Shown in pieces: positions 16,608 through 25,109 of a stretch of 64,000 nucleotides of DNA. Each line of letters begins with the position of its first letter. Within the stretch, counting starts at the first letter, position 1. The DNA comes from Alistipes sp. (GTDB lineage Bacteria; Bacteroidota; Bacteroidia; Bacteroidales; Rikenellaceae), in NCBI GenBank assembly GCA_017465575.1, contig JAFTVX010000021.1, forward strand, positions 62,001-126,000. The letters are read 5' to 3'. The notes under the pieces are model-generated. The model was not told the origin of the DNA. It saw only the letters and a list, made by a program, of their open reading frames with translations, and did not search any database. A program made the position numbers and the translations under genes.

Positions 16608-18110
16608 TTACTCTGCTTTCTTGGCTCGATATTGCTGGTTAGGGTGATTCATTGGATACTTTCTCTCCAATAAACCGCCATTAATCATTCTCGCAATATA
16701 ATAATTCTTAATATATTGAGAGCTTCTACCTACTAAATTGGCAATGTCTTCTAATGAACAGAATTCCTGACAACTATCAAGTATTGCTTGTTGCATTTCT
16801 CCCTTACTATACCGTTTCTTACTAGCAACATTACTAGCAACATTACTAGCAACATTACTAGCAACATTGTCGTCTTTTGCCTTATTAGTAAAATCTATAT
16901 CCAACTGACCATCTGCTAAATAAGCAGCATCCGCGACTTTAACACCGAAGACGGTAATATTCGCTACCGAGAATGTGGCATCTCCATTTCCATTCTCTCG
17001 TAACTCCTTCTGAACACGGGCAATACCTCGATTATATCTATTGACATAGCCTAACAACTTCATTGCCTCTGCAATAACGGGATTGCGATAGTCATTGACA
17101 TTCGGGAAGTTCTCCTTATTGGCATTGCCATACAAGCCACCAGCATTATCAATCTCAATGCGATTTTGATACTGATAGAACTTTATAGGCGTGTTAGATT
17201 GGTAATCTCTGTGCATTACAGCATTCATCAACAACTCTCGAACAGCCCAAGTCGGATAGTTATAAATCATCTTCTCACGCAATGGACTTATTGGCTTGGG
17301 ACTCTTCTCTACAATTGCAGTCTCAATGAAAGTATCGAGTTTCGGCAGAATATCAAGCAAGCAACCTGAGAACTTATGCTCATTAACAATATCCGCCGCA
17401 TTATCCTCGCCCTTAAAGCGTACATATTGAACATACGCACCGGGGAGGTAATACTCTGGGCGCTTGCCGAATAGCAATATCGCGGCATAGGTTGGACAAT
17501 CCTCCTTCAAACTATACAAACGGAGTGCTGCCATCTGCTCCTTAATATCACGCTTATCATCCACAAGCACATCTTCATCAACAGCTGCAGGTAGATAGAT
17601 ATTCTTAAATAAGTCTAATTTCAAGTCGTCGAGTGTAGCCTCCTTACAAGGATATGTCTCAAACGACCATAGATTAGCCTGCCTACGCTCCTTCAAAGCT
17701 CTCTCCTCCGCCTCAGTTGCAATATCTTTTCGTGGGCCGATACGAATCCAAGTCTTGCCTTTGAACTTTACAGGAGGAAATGGATGAGGAACAACCTCAA
17801 CAACAAGCAAATCACCCTCATCGTATGAGAATTTCTCAACACTCATTGATGGGAAAGGAAGAATGTTACCATCTGAGCGAATGGCTGTGATAGTTTTGTA
17901 TAGTTTATCATCTACACGCAACCCTGAAAGTTTGCCATTGTCGTGTGCGCCAAGAATAAGGTATCCATTCTTGCCACTTCCAGGCATGTCGTTTGAGAAT
18001 GCACAGATAGCTTCGCAGAACTTCTTCATATTGTCCTTAGAAGATGTGCGCTCGATGTGATAATTCTCAATATCACCTATCATCGCCAATGCTTGGTCTT
18101 TGCTGATCAT
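16608..18110 (-). CDS. AlbA/AAA_4-type ATP-binding DNA-binding protein
   Basis: 500 residues. The N-terminal half has the Schlafen/AlbA_2 (AAA_4) pattern: the block AFSNDMPGSGKNGYLILGAHDNG near residue 35 and the VEVVPHPFPPV strand near 110. The middle carries the family's GHKL-like block (REKMIYNYPTWAVRELLMNAVMHRDY near 280 and RIEIDNAGGLYG near 330). The C-terminus is a winged-helix segment (MQQAILDSCQEFCSLEDIA). A 12-base unit repeated four times encodes NVAS x4 near residue 415 as a flexible linker. Such proteins are common accessory genes; their function is unsettled (regulator or defence). Confidence 0.75.
   Translation of the reverse strand: MISKDQALAMIGDIENYHIERTSSKDNMKKFCEAICAFSNDMPGSGKNGYLILGAHDNGKLSGLRVDDKLYKTITAIRSDGNILPFPSMSVEKFSYDEGDLLVVEVVPHPFPPVKFKGKTWIRIGPRKDIATEAEERALKERRQANLWSFETYPCKEATLDDLKLDLFKNIYLPAAVDEDVLVDDKRDIKEQMAALRLYSLKEDCPTYAAILLFGKRPEYYLPGAYVQYVRFKGEDNAADIVNEHKFSGCLLDILPKLDTFIETAIVEKSPKPISPLREKMIYNYPTWAVRELLMNAVMHRDYQSNTPIKFYQYQNRIEIDNAGGLYGNANKENFPNVNDYRNPVIAEAMKLLGYVNRYNRGIARVQKELRENGNGDATFSVANITVFGVKVADAAYLADGQLDIDFTNKAKDDNVASNVASNVASNVASKKRYSKGEMQQAILDSCQEFCSLEDIANLVGRSSQYIKNYYIARMINGGLLERKYPMNHPNQQYRAKKAE
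16821..16868. repeat. Four perfect 12-bp tandem repeats inside the AAA_4-type gene
   Basis: ACTAGCAACATT x4. The unit length is a multiple of three, so copy-number change would lengthen or shorten the linker between the domains without breaking the frame. Confidence 0.85.
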
Positions 18111-18136
18111 ATCCTGTATGCTTTTATATCTGATTA

Positions 18137-18144
18137 CAAATATA
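18137..18144 (-). promoter_or_regulatory. -7 box for the AAA_4-type gene
   Basis: TATATTTG on the minus strand, 26 bases before the start at 18110 and within the 42-base gap after the integrase stop. It would let the two cargo genes be expressed apart from the integrase. Confidence 0.45.
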
Positions 18145-18152
18145 CGAAATTT

Positions 18153-19454
18153 TTACTTCCCCGCGAAATATGGGTGATTCATCAGCTCCATAGCGGTCTG
18201 TTCCTCGGTGATTTTGATGTACTTCATAAACTCCTTCTCGGTCTTATGGCCTGTAATCTTCATAATAGCAATCGTGGGGATACCCGCTAAATACATATTT
18301 GTAGCTCCGCTACGGCGTGCGGTGTGAGTCTTAACAAGTTCGCATTTCTCAACCAGGTGCGACTTCTTCTCGCCACTCTCAACATACGATACCTCGACCA
18401 TATCGACAGTGCCAGCCTCGCGAGCAATCTCCTTGATATACTTATTCACCTTCTGCTCGTATGCTTTTGGCAAGCGATTTTCGTACTTGTCGAGAATTGC
18501 TTGCAACTCGGCACGAATAGGGATAACAACCTTATTGCCAGTTTTCTGCTGCTTGAGGTCGATAACCTTTTGACCGTTATCCAATGTGCGGATATTACCC
18601 TCATTGATTGTTGAATAGTCGCTAAATCGCTGTGCCGTATAACAACCCACAAGGAAAATATCCCTCGCAATACTCTTGTGTTTATCTCCCTTCAAATCAA
18701 CTTCGGCGATGGCACGAATCTCCGACTCCGTAAGATAGATATTCTCCACCTCTGCTGTCAGCACACGAAACTTGCGACTCTCAATCAAGCCATTATCGTG
18801 CAAGCCCTCTTCGCGAGCTGCGCGCATAATGATTTTAAGCTCCTTAACATGGCGACCAATCGTGTTTATGGAGTAGTCCTTGGCGGTGAAGTATGCAACA
18901 AAATCATCGTAAAACTTCAAATCAATATCGCCAAAGTCATATCGCTTGTGCATTGCTTTGCAGAACTCGTCAAACTGAATAATAAAACCTTTGTAGTTCT
19001 TGATTGTTGAGAACCCGTAGCGCAACTTGTGAATATTAAGACGCTCGCCACTCTCCATCTCCCTTACATATCGAGCAATATAGTCCGAGAGCGACTCTCG
19101 GCTACGCACACGCTTGCCATTGACAACACTGCGAGGATGGTGGAACGCATAGATAATCTTCTCCAACTTCGTCTTTGTCATTGCGTGTTCGGGATCTTTG
19201 GCAATCTCTCCAAGAATAAAACTTCGCAACTCCGAGAGATTCTTCATTAGTTCTCTTCCCTGCCGCTCGGTGAAATCTTCTACCGCAGTATAGCGACTCT
19301 TTACGGTCTGACGCTTATTATCCCACGCATCGGTCAATACCAGATACTGCGTATCGGCATAAAACTGATTCCCTCGACCAACGGTGAAGTGTATTTGCAC
19401 CTTGGCCAATTTATTTTTTTGCGTTGATCGCACACGATAACAAAAGGTTGCCAT
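18153..19454 (-). CDS. Tyrosine recombinase / integrase
   Basis: 433 residues, the size of Bacteroidetes phage-type integrases with an N-terminal arm-binding domain (residues 1-110), a SAM-like core-binding domain (about 120-225) and a catalytic domain. Catalytic residues are all visible: Arg in CYTAQRFSDY, Lys in QQKTGNKV, HTAR at 377-380, His403 in TGHKTEKEF and nucleophile Tyr412 in MKYIKI. It is intact and presumably active. It lies 175 bases from attR, the usual place for an integrase, and should act on the tRNA-Cys 3' end. Confidence 0.93.
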   Translation of the reverse strand: MATFCYRVRSTQKNKLAKVQIHFTVGRGNQFYADTQYLVLTDAWDNKRQTVKSRYTAVEDFTERQGRELMKNLSELRSFILGEIAKDPEHAMTKTKLEKIIYAFHHPRSVVNGKRVRSRESLSDYIARYVREMESGERLNIHKLRYGFSTIKNYKGFIIQFDEFCKAMHKRYDFGDIDLKFYDDFVAYFTAKDYSINTIGRHVKELKIIMRAAREEGLHDNGLIESRKFRVLTAEVENIYLTESEIRAIAEVDLKGDKHKSIARDIFLVGCYTAQRFSDYSTINEGNIRTLDNGQKVIDLKQQKTGNKVVIPIRAELQAILDKYENRLPKAYEQKVNKYIKEIAREAGTVDMVEVSYVESGEKKSHLVEKCELVKTHTARRSGATNMYLAGIPTIAIMKITGHKTEKEFMKYIKITEEQTAMELMNHPYFAGK

Positions 19455-19486
19455 AGTTTATAGTTTTTACTTTGGCGAAGATAGTA

Positions 19487-19509
19487 ATTTTGTTATACAT
19501 TTGTAATAC
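19487..19509 (+). repeat. Subterminal direct repeat, right end of element
   Basis: 23 bp, matching 15882-15904 except two bases. It lies just upstream of the integrase start. Confidence 0.6.
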
Positions 19510-19628
19510 CATCACAAAATTTTCTCAAATTTTTATTTATATCTATTTCCACAGAGTACACATAAACTATTGATATATAAGATAATTAAAGTTAAAAGAG
19601 ATTGAATTTGATTAAAATTTATAGCGTT

Positions 19629-19641
19629 CGCTTCAGACCTC
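19629..19641 (+). repeat. attR
   Basis: CGCTTCAGACCTC, identical to the tRNA-Cys 3' end at 15826-15838. Confidence 0.75.
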
Positions 19642-19654
19642 CAGTATTGCAGAG

Positions 19655-19687
19655 CAGACGACTTGAAAAAGTCGTCTGTTTTGTTTT
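19655..19687 (+). terminator. Displaced original terminator of tRNA-Cys
   Basis: Perfect 10-bp stem CAGACGACTT / AAGTCGTCTG (19655-19664, 19669-19678) with a GAAA loop and a T-rich tail. There is no plus-strand gene before it except the element boundary, so it most likely belonged to the tRNA before integration. Confidence 0.75.
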
Positions 19688-19714
19688 ATGTGTTAGTCTG
19701 TGCAAGCCCACCCT

Positions 19715-19842
19715 AATTTTCGATTAGAAGGGGCATAATTTGGCGCCGATAAAGAGAAAGCCCGGATGGGACATACTCGAAAGTATTTCCCATTCGGGCT
19801 TTGGATTGAGGCATCGAAGGATGCCCCTTATAATCGAAAATT
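19715..19842 (-). repeat. 128-bp stop-codon hairpin element, copy A
   Basis: Ends are inverted repeats AATTTTCGATTA / TAATCGAAAATT. Inside these, AAGGGGCAT pairs with ATGCCCCTT, and a central stem AAAGCCCG pairs with CGGGCTTT. Internal loops CCTTCGATGCCTCAATC and CTTTATCGGCGCCAAATT match copies B and C. The element overlaps two bases of the fusA2 stop TAA and follows that gene's orientation. Confidence 0.85.
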
Positions 19843-21994
19843 ACTCTTCGTCGGTGTCGGTGTAAGCCTTCAACAACTTATCCTGTACATCGGCGGGAAC
19901 CTGCTCGTACTGTGCGAACTGCATAGTGTAGGTCGCAGCACCCGAAGTCAACGATGACAACGATGTAGAGTAGCGGTAGAGCTCTGCCAAAGGCACGCGT
20001 GCGTTAAGACGGTCGAAGCCCTTGTCTGACTCCATACCCATAATCATCGCACGGCGGTTCTGCAAGTCGCTCATCACAGCACCCATATACTCGCTGGGAG
20101 TAAGTACCTCGACATTGTAGATAGGCTCCATAATCTTGGGACCTGCGTTGCGGAATGCCTCCTTGAAGGCGTTACGACCAGCAAGCTTGAACGAAAGCTC
20201 GTTTGAATCTACTGGGTGCATCTTACCATAGTAGATGACAACGCGGATGTCACGAGCATAAGAACCTGTCAACGGACCCTCGTCCATCTTCTCCATAATA
20301 CCCTTCAAAATAGCGGGCATAAAGCGAGCGTCGATAGCACCACCAACGATAGAGTTGTAGTACTGCAACTTACCGCCCCAAGGCATATCATACTCCTCCT
20401 TACCCTTAACGCTCACAGCGATCTCCTGACCGTTAACCTTGTACTTCGAAGGCTCGGGCATACCGTCGTAGTAGGGCTCGATGACCATGTGAACCTCACC
20501 AAACTGACCAGAACCACCAGACTGCTTCTTGTGGCGATAGTCGGCCTGAGCTACCTTAGTGATAGTCTCACGATAAGGAATCTTGGGAGCGAAGTACTCG
20601 ATCTCCATCTTATTCTCGGTCGAAAGACGCTGCTTGAGGATGTTAAGGTGGTGCTCACCCTGACCCTGAATGATGGTCTGCTTGAGCTCCTTAGAGTACT
20701 CAACAAGGATAGTGGGATCCTCATACTTAGCATCGTTCAAGAGCTTGCCCAACTTCTCCTCGTCGCTCTGCTCCTTAGCCTTAACGGCTGCACGGTAGCG
20801 AGGCTCGGGGAATACGATAGGCTCAACAGTAACGGGTGCAGAAGGTGCTGCAAGGGTGTCGTTGGTGCGAGTGCCCTTAAGCTTCACGGTGCAACCGATA
20901 TCACCTGCTGAAAGCTCGGTAACCTTAACACGGTTCTTACCTGCTACGGCGAAGAGCTGCGAAAGCTTCTCCTTGTTGCCAGTGCGTGAGTTAACAAGCT
21001 CCATACCCTCGGTAAGCTTACCACGGATAACGCGGAAGTAGGTGATCTCACCGATATGCTGCTCAATCTGGCTCTTGAATACGAATACTACGGTAGGCTC
21101 ATCAGCATTTGCAACGAGCTCCTCACCCTCTGAAGAGAGGAATGCGGGTGCCTTCAATGGACCGGGAGCAACATTGATGATGAACTCCATAAGACGCTTG
21201 GTACCGATGTCGCGCTTGCCTGATGCACAGAAGATGGGCATTACATCACGCTTCGATACGCCGAGCTTCAAACCTGCACGGATATCGTCCTGAGTGAGTG
21301 AGCCCTTCTCGAAGTAGAGCTCCATAAGTGCGTCGTCGTAAACGGCAGCAGCCTCGGCAAGCTCCTGGTTGAGCTCCGTAGCACGCTCCATCTCGCTCTC
21401 GGGAATGGGGTGCTCCTCGCGCTTGCCATTCTCGTCAACGAACTTATACATCTTCATCATCAATACATCGATGAATGAGTCGAAGCCAGCGCCCTGGTTG
21501 ACAGGATACTGCACGATAACGGGCTTAACCGATGAGTTAGCACGGATGCCCTCTACGGTAGCATCGAAGTTAGCCTTGTCGCCGTCGAGCTGGTTAACAA
21601 CGCCGATAAGGGGCTTGTTCAAGAGGCGAGCATAACGAGACTGAAGCTCTGAGCCTACCTCCCAGCCATTCTGAGCATTAAGAACCATAACGCCAACATC
21701 GCCCACCTTGAATGCCGAGAAGAGCGAACCACAGAAGTCGTCCGAACCGGGGCAGTCGATGATGTTGAGCTTACGATCCATAAACTCTGTAAAGAGGGTT
21801 GTCGAATAGATCGAACGCTTATATTCGTGCTCTATATCGGTGTTGTCCGAGAGTGTGTTGTTGTTCTCGATACTACCCCTGCGGTCAATAACCTTACCCT
21901 CGAAAGCCATTGCCTCTGCAAGGGTAGTCTTTCCAGTGCCAGGCGCACCAATAAGAACGATGTTCTTAATCTCTTTTGCTGAATAGTTTTTCAT
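19841..21994 (-). CDS. fusA2: EF-G paralogue with altered GTPase motifs (EF-G2 type)
   Basis: 717 residues with the full five-domain elongation factor G layout. The G1 loop is GAPGTGKTT (16-24). G3 is DCPGSDDF (80-87): the catalytic His of ordinary EF-G (DTPGH) is Ser84. G4 is NQLD (134-137) instead of NKMD. Domains II-V follow normally. This matches the Bacteroides EF-G2 paralogue, reported to support translocation without GTP hydrolysis and to be needed under carbon limitation and in the gut. The gene has its own TATATTTG box and ends in a 128-bp hairpin element. It is not the housekeeping fusA, which would lie near rpsL/tufA. Confidence 0.9.
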   Translation of the reverse strand: MKNYSAKEIKNIVLIGAPGTGKTTLAEAMAFEGKVIDRRGSIENNNTLSDNTDIEHEYKRSIYSTTLFTEFMDRKLNIIDCPGSDDFCGSLFSAFKVGDVGVMVLNAQNGWEVGSELQSRYARLLNKPLIGVVNQLDGDKANFDATVEGIRANSSVKPVIVQYPVNQGAGFDSFIDVLMMKMYKFVDENGKREEHPIPESEMERATELNQELAEAAAVYDDALMELYFEKGSLTQDDIRAGLKLGVSKRDVMPIFCASGKRDIGTKRLMEFIINVAPGPLKAPAFLSSEGEELVANADEPTVVFVFKSQIEQHIGEITYFRVIRGKLTEGMELVNSRTGNKEKLSQLFAVAGKNRVKVTELSAGDIGCTVKLKGTRTNDTLAAPSAPVTVEPIVFPEPRYRAAVKAKEQSDEEKLGKLLNDAKYEDPTILVEYSKELKQTIIQGQGEHHLNILKQRLSTENKMEIEYFAPKIPYRETITKVAQADYRHKKQSGGSGQFGEVHMVIEPYYDGMPEPSKYKVNGQEIAVSVKGKEEYDMPWGGKLQYYNSIVGGAIDARFMPAILKGIMEKMDEGPLTGSYARDIRVVIYYGKMHPVDSNELSFKLAGRNAFKEAFRNAGPKIMEPIYNVEVLTPSEYMGAVMSDLQNRRAMIMGMESDKGFDRLNARVPLAELYRYSTSLSSLTSGAATYTMQFAQYEQVPADVQDKLLKAYTDTDEE

Positions 21995-22096
21995 ATTTGA
22001 TAGTTTTTTAGGTTTTTTTGTTTTCCGTTTTAGGAGGGCGTTAAGTTGTTAAACGCCTTTCAGGATTATAAAGTTATGGACTTTTTTTTGAACCAC

Positions 22097-22104
22097 CAAA
22101 TATA
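22097..22104 (-). promoter_or_regulatory. -7 box for fusA2
   Basis: TATATTTG on the minus strand, about 100 bases upstream of the start at 21994, leaving an AT-rich leader of roughly 100 bases in which regulation could act. Confidence 0.5.
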
Positions 22105-22181
22105 AAACCAAGAAATTTAAAAAATAGGTTATTTTCCCACTCTTGCTGAGGGTCGGTTGTGGCCAAAAGAAAAAATTTTTA

Positions 22182-22189
22182 TATCTTTG
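22182..22189 (+). promoter_or_regulatory. -7 box for the outer-membrane barrel gene
   Basis: TATCTTTG, 31 bases before the start at 22221. A weak TTG lies upstream at non-ideal spacing. Confidence 0.5.
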
Positions 22190-22220
22190 GTATCGCTACG
22201 CACCAACTTAAATATCGCCA

Positions 22221-24641
22221 ATGCTCGCTCGTCGAATTTATACATTTTTAGTCATTCTCGTTGCGCTCTTCACCGCCACCGTTGCCGTGGCACAAGAGGG
22301 CGAGGAGGACTATCGCCGCTTTAAGTTCTACGACGACGAGGAGTGGTGGTGGGAGCCCGTTGCCGACAGCATCGTGCGCCCGCAAATCTCAGCCTCGGCA
22401 ATTGGAGATATTGGCCGTTCGGCAAGCTATCAGCTAAATGGCATTCCACACAACCGCTATGGCGACGGCTTCGACGAGGAACACCGACTTTCGCGCCACG
22501 AGGTAGACTACTCCACAGCCTCGCTTCTAAGTGCCATGGGCTACTACGATAAGCACGATGGCCTTCTGCGCCATATCGAGATTGGCCGTGAGCGTGCTTT
22601 AAGGCGTGAGGGCCAATATCTGCGCCTTAACCTCTCGGGGCGTGGCGTCTGGGGAGGCGTTACGCATCGTGGAATCTACCGCCCAGCGCCCAACGGCATC
22701 ATGCTTAAGGATGAGGGTTGGCAGATTGTGGATTACGCGCGCGTACGCACGGGTCGCGATATATATGTAGAGGGCATCGCCAGCAATTCTGTTGATGTTG
22801 CCCTTAATCTCGTTCGTCGCACTCGTCGCGACAATCTCACGATTATTGCGCTTATGCCATGGTCGGAGCGAGGCTTGCGCTCGGCAGCGACCGACGAGGC
22901 GATAGCCCTCTCGGGCAATAAGCGCTACAACCCAGCTTGGGGCATGCAGTCGGGCAAGGTGCGCAGTAGCCGTGTGGCAACGACCCTCCACCCCGAAATC
23001 ATGGTGGACTTTTCGCGCCGTTTGAGCATCGCCACGACACTCAGCCTTAATGCAGATATCGGTTTTAGGCGTTATGGCCGTACTGCATTGGCGTGGTTTA
23101 ACACCATCTCGCCAGCGCCCGACAACTACCGCTATCTGCCCTCGTCGGCCTCAGATGATGAGAGCCGTCGTGAGATTACGGATGCGTGGCAGAGGGGCGA
23201 TAGACGCTATACGCAGATTGATTGGGATAGGCTATATCATACCAATCTTTTGCAGAGCGATGGCCATGCTGTCTATGCCGTGGAGAGTAGGCGCTCGAAT
23301 ATGGCGCATGCCACACTCTCGGCAGAGTTTGAGAGCCGTATCGGGCGTGTGGATTTAAGTTATGGTCTAAGCCTTGATTATGAGCGTGATAGACGCTTTA
23401 AGGAGATGCGAGACCTCGTTGGTGCAACGCATATCGTAGACCTCGACTACTTCTTGGAGGACGACGACACCTACTGCAATATGATGCAGAACAACCTGCG
23501 TGAGCCTAACCGCCGCATTGAGGAGGGCGACCGCTTTGGGTATGATTTTAACCTCGTACGAAGGCGCATTGAGGGCTTTGTATCGCTCGGTTGGCGCAAA
23601 GATAAGATGGCTTTTAATGTTGAGGGAAGCTTTGCGGGTGAGACACTGTGGCGCCGAGGTCGTTACGAGAAGGAGTCGTTTCCCGATGCTGGGTCGTTCG
23701 GTAGGTCGCGCAAAGTGGCGCTTACGCCCTATAATATAGGGGCTAATTGGAGCTATGAGGGGTTATCGCATACTCTCGTTGCTCGCCTCTCGTTGCGAGG
23801 TATAAGCCCCGAGGTGGGCGACCTCTTCTTGCAACCAAACTACAATAATCGCGTTGTGGAGTCGCCCGAGCTAAGCCACCATCTATTCGCCTCGGTGGCC
23901 TACGGCTATGCTTCGCCGATGGTGCGCCTTGGAGTTACGGCATTTGTTGCCTCGGCAACGCGCCTGACGAGTGTTGTGCGCTACTTCGACGACCTTACGC
24001 GCACCTACGCCGATGCTGTGGTGCGTGGCACGGGCTATCTGAACTTTGGCGTGGCGATGGATGCCGAGGTGGAGTGGTCGAAATATTTTAGTTCGCTATT
24101 TTCGCTTACGGCAGGTAGTTATCGCCATTCGCGCAACCCAGAGATTGCAGTATACTCAGATGTCGATAATCGCCTGATTGCCAGAGGGCGGAGCGCTATG
24201 CGTGGCATAAGAGGAAAGACACCGACAATCACGGCGTATGGCGATATAGAGTTTAATCGTGGAGGCTGGATTGCAAAGTTGGGCGTTAAGTATTGGGGCT
24301 TGAGGTATATCGAGGCCTCGCCGATTAGGCGCATGGTGCGCTTTGCGGAGCTTGATATCTCGCCCGAGGAGCGTAGACAGTTGATTGAGCAGGAGCGACT
24401 TGGGGATGCGTTATCGGTAGATGTATCGCTATCAAAGAGTCTGCAACTCGGTGAAAATAAGTTGATTGTGGAGGTTGCGGTGAGAAACTTGCTCGGCTCG
24501 GACTATGTCGTAAATGGCTATGAGCAACACCGTGTTCGTCGCCAGGATTTTGGCAAGCGGAGCTATATTCGCCCCTTTGATAATCTGAAATTGTATGGCT
24601 ATCCGCGCAACTATGCGGTGGGTGTGACCTTGCTATTTTAA
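22221..24641 (+). CDS. Outer-membrane beta-barrel protein, TonB-receptor-like
   Basis: 806 residues with a signal peptide (cleavage near VAVAQEGE). The body alternates aromatic and charged residues in many short strands and ends in a barrel-type C-terminus with terminal Phe (AVGVTLLF). The closing strands (LVVEVAVRNLLGSDYVVNGYE region) resemble TonB-dependent receptors, but no clear TonB box or complete plug domain is visible, and no SusD partner is adjacent. Substrate unknown. Its last 9 bases overlap the end of the convergent fRMsr gene. Confidence 0.7.
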   Translation: MLARRIYTFLVILVALFTATVAVAQEGEEDYRRFKFYDDEEWWWEPVADSIVRPQISASAIGDIGRSASYQLNGIPHNRYGDGFDEEHRLSRHEVDYSTASLLSAMGYYDKHDGLLRHIEIGRERALRREGQYLRLNLSGRGVWGGVTHRGIYRPAPNGIMLKDEGWQIVDYARVRTGRDIYVEGIASNSVDVALNLVRRTRRDNLTIIALMPWSERGLRSAATDEAIALSGNKRYNPAWGMQSGKVRSSRVATTLHPEIMVDFSRRLSIATTLSLNADIGFRRYGRTALAWFNTISPAPDNYRYLPSSASDDESRREITDAWQRGDRRYTQIDWDRLYHTNLLQSDGHAVYAVESRRSNMAHATLSAEFESRIGRVDLSYGLSLDYERDRRFKEMRDLVGATHIVDLDYFLEDDDTYCNMMQNNLREPNRRIEEGDRFGYDFNLVRRRIEGFVSLGWRKDKMAFNVEGSFAGETLWRRGRYEKESFPDAGSFGRSRKVALTPYNIGANWSYEGLSHTLVARLSLRGISPEVGDLFLQPNYNNRVVESPELSHHLFASVAYGYASPMVRLGVTAFVASATRLTSVVRYFDDLTRTYADAVVRGTGYLNFGVAMDAEVEWSKYFSSLFSLTAGSYRHSRNPEIAVYSDVDNRLIARGRSAMRGIRGKTPTITAYGDIEFNRGGWIAKLGVKYWGLRYIEASPIRRMVRFAELDISPEERRQLIEQERLGDALSVDVSLSKSLQLGENKLIVEVAVRNLLGSDYVVNGYEQHRVRRQDFGKRSYIRPFDNLKLYGYPRNYAVGVTLLF

Positions 24642-25103
24642 GAGCGCCACAATCTTTTCGAGCCAAAGTTTATCGGTGGAGTCAAATGTGGCAAGGCGCT
24701 CACTATCAATGTCTAATACTGCGCATATCTCGTCGTTGTGCCATACGGGCACAACAATCTCGCTACGCGAAAGCGAGCTGCAGGCGATATGCCCTGGGAA
24801 CTTCTCGACATCCTCGACGATGATAGTTTGCTCCTCGCGCCACGCCGTGCCACAAACGCCACGGCCATAGCCTATGCGTGTGCAGGCCACGGGGCCTTGG
24901 AATGGTCCAAGCACAAGTTCCTCGCCCACGACACGATAAAAGCCTGTCCACCAGAAGCCGAACGAAAGGTGAATCATCGCAGCGAGGTTTGCCATCTTGG
25001 CCACCTCGTCGCCCTCGTCACGAAGCATAGCCTCGGCTTGTGCAAAGAGGAGCTTGTATCGCTCCTCTTTACTGCCTGTGCCTATCTTAAAATCTTCTGC
25101 CAT
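24633..25103 (-). CDS. msrC: Free methionine-(R)-sulfoxide reductase (GAF domain)
   Basis: 156 residues, a single GAF domain. Reduces free Met-R-sulfoxide in the cytoplasm. The family's Cys set is present: ACTRI, GVCGTAW and GHIACSSLSRSEIVVP. The FWWTGFY block near residue 51 and the VLDIDS strand near 134 are also typical. Last gene of the minus-strand run apt-recG-zinc-ribbon protein-fRMsr, 6 bases after the upstream stop. Ends in a 9-base overlap with the convergent barrel gene. Confidence 0.9.
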   Translation of the reverse strand: MAEDFKIGTGSKEERYKLLFAQAEAMLRDEGDEVAKMANLAAMIHLSFGFWWTGFYRVVGEELVLGPFQGPVACTRIGYGRGVCGTAWREEQTIIVEDVEKFPGHIACSSLSRSEIVVPVWHNDEICAVLDIDSERLATFDSTDKLWLEKIVALLK

Positions 25104-25109
25104 AACGCC

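Larger units (their letters stand above)
15826..19641. mobile_element. 3.8-kb integrated element in the 3' end of tRNA-Cys
   Basis: Bounded by a 13-bp direct repeat CGCTTCAGACCTC: attL at 15826-15838 inside the tRNA and attR at 19629-19641. The tRNA stays intact. Cargo is a tyrosine integrase next to attR, an AAA_4-type protein and an HTH protein, all on the minus strand. A 23-bp near-identical direct repeat lies just inside both ends. The terminator at 19655-19687, beyond attR, is probably the tRNA's original one. No replication, mobilisation or structural genes are seen, so this is a minimal island or satellite, or the remnant of a larger element. Confidence 0.8.

Noticed and set aside
16821..16868. 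Possible CRISPR array
   Set aside because: Four contiguous 12-bp units without spacers, lying within a coding frame. No cas genes in the window.
24633..24641. Nine-base convergent overlap of the barrel gene and fRMsr as a regulatory feature
   Set aside because: Short overlaps of convergent stops are common. No hairpin or other signal suggests more.
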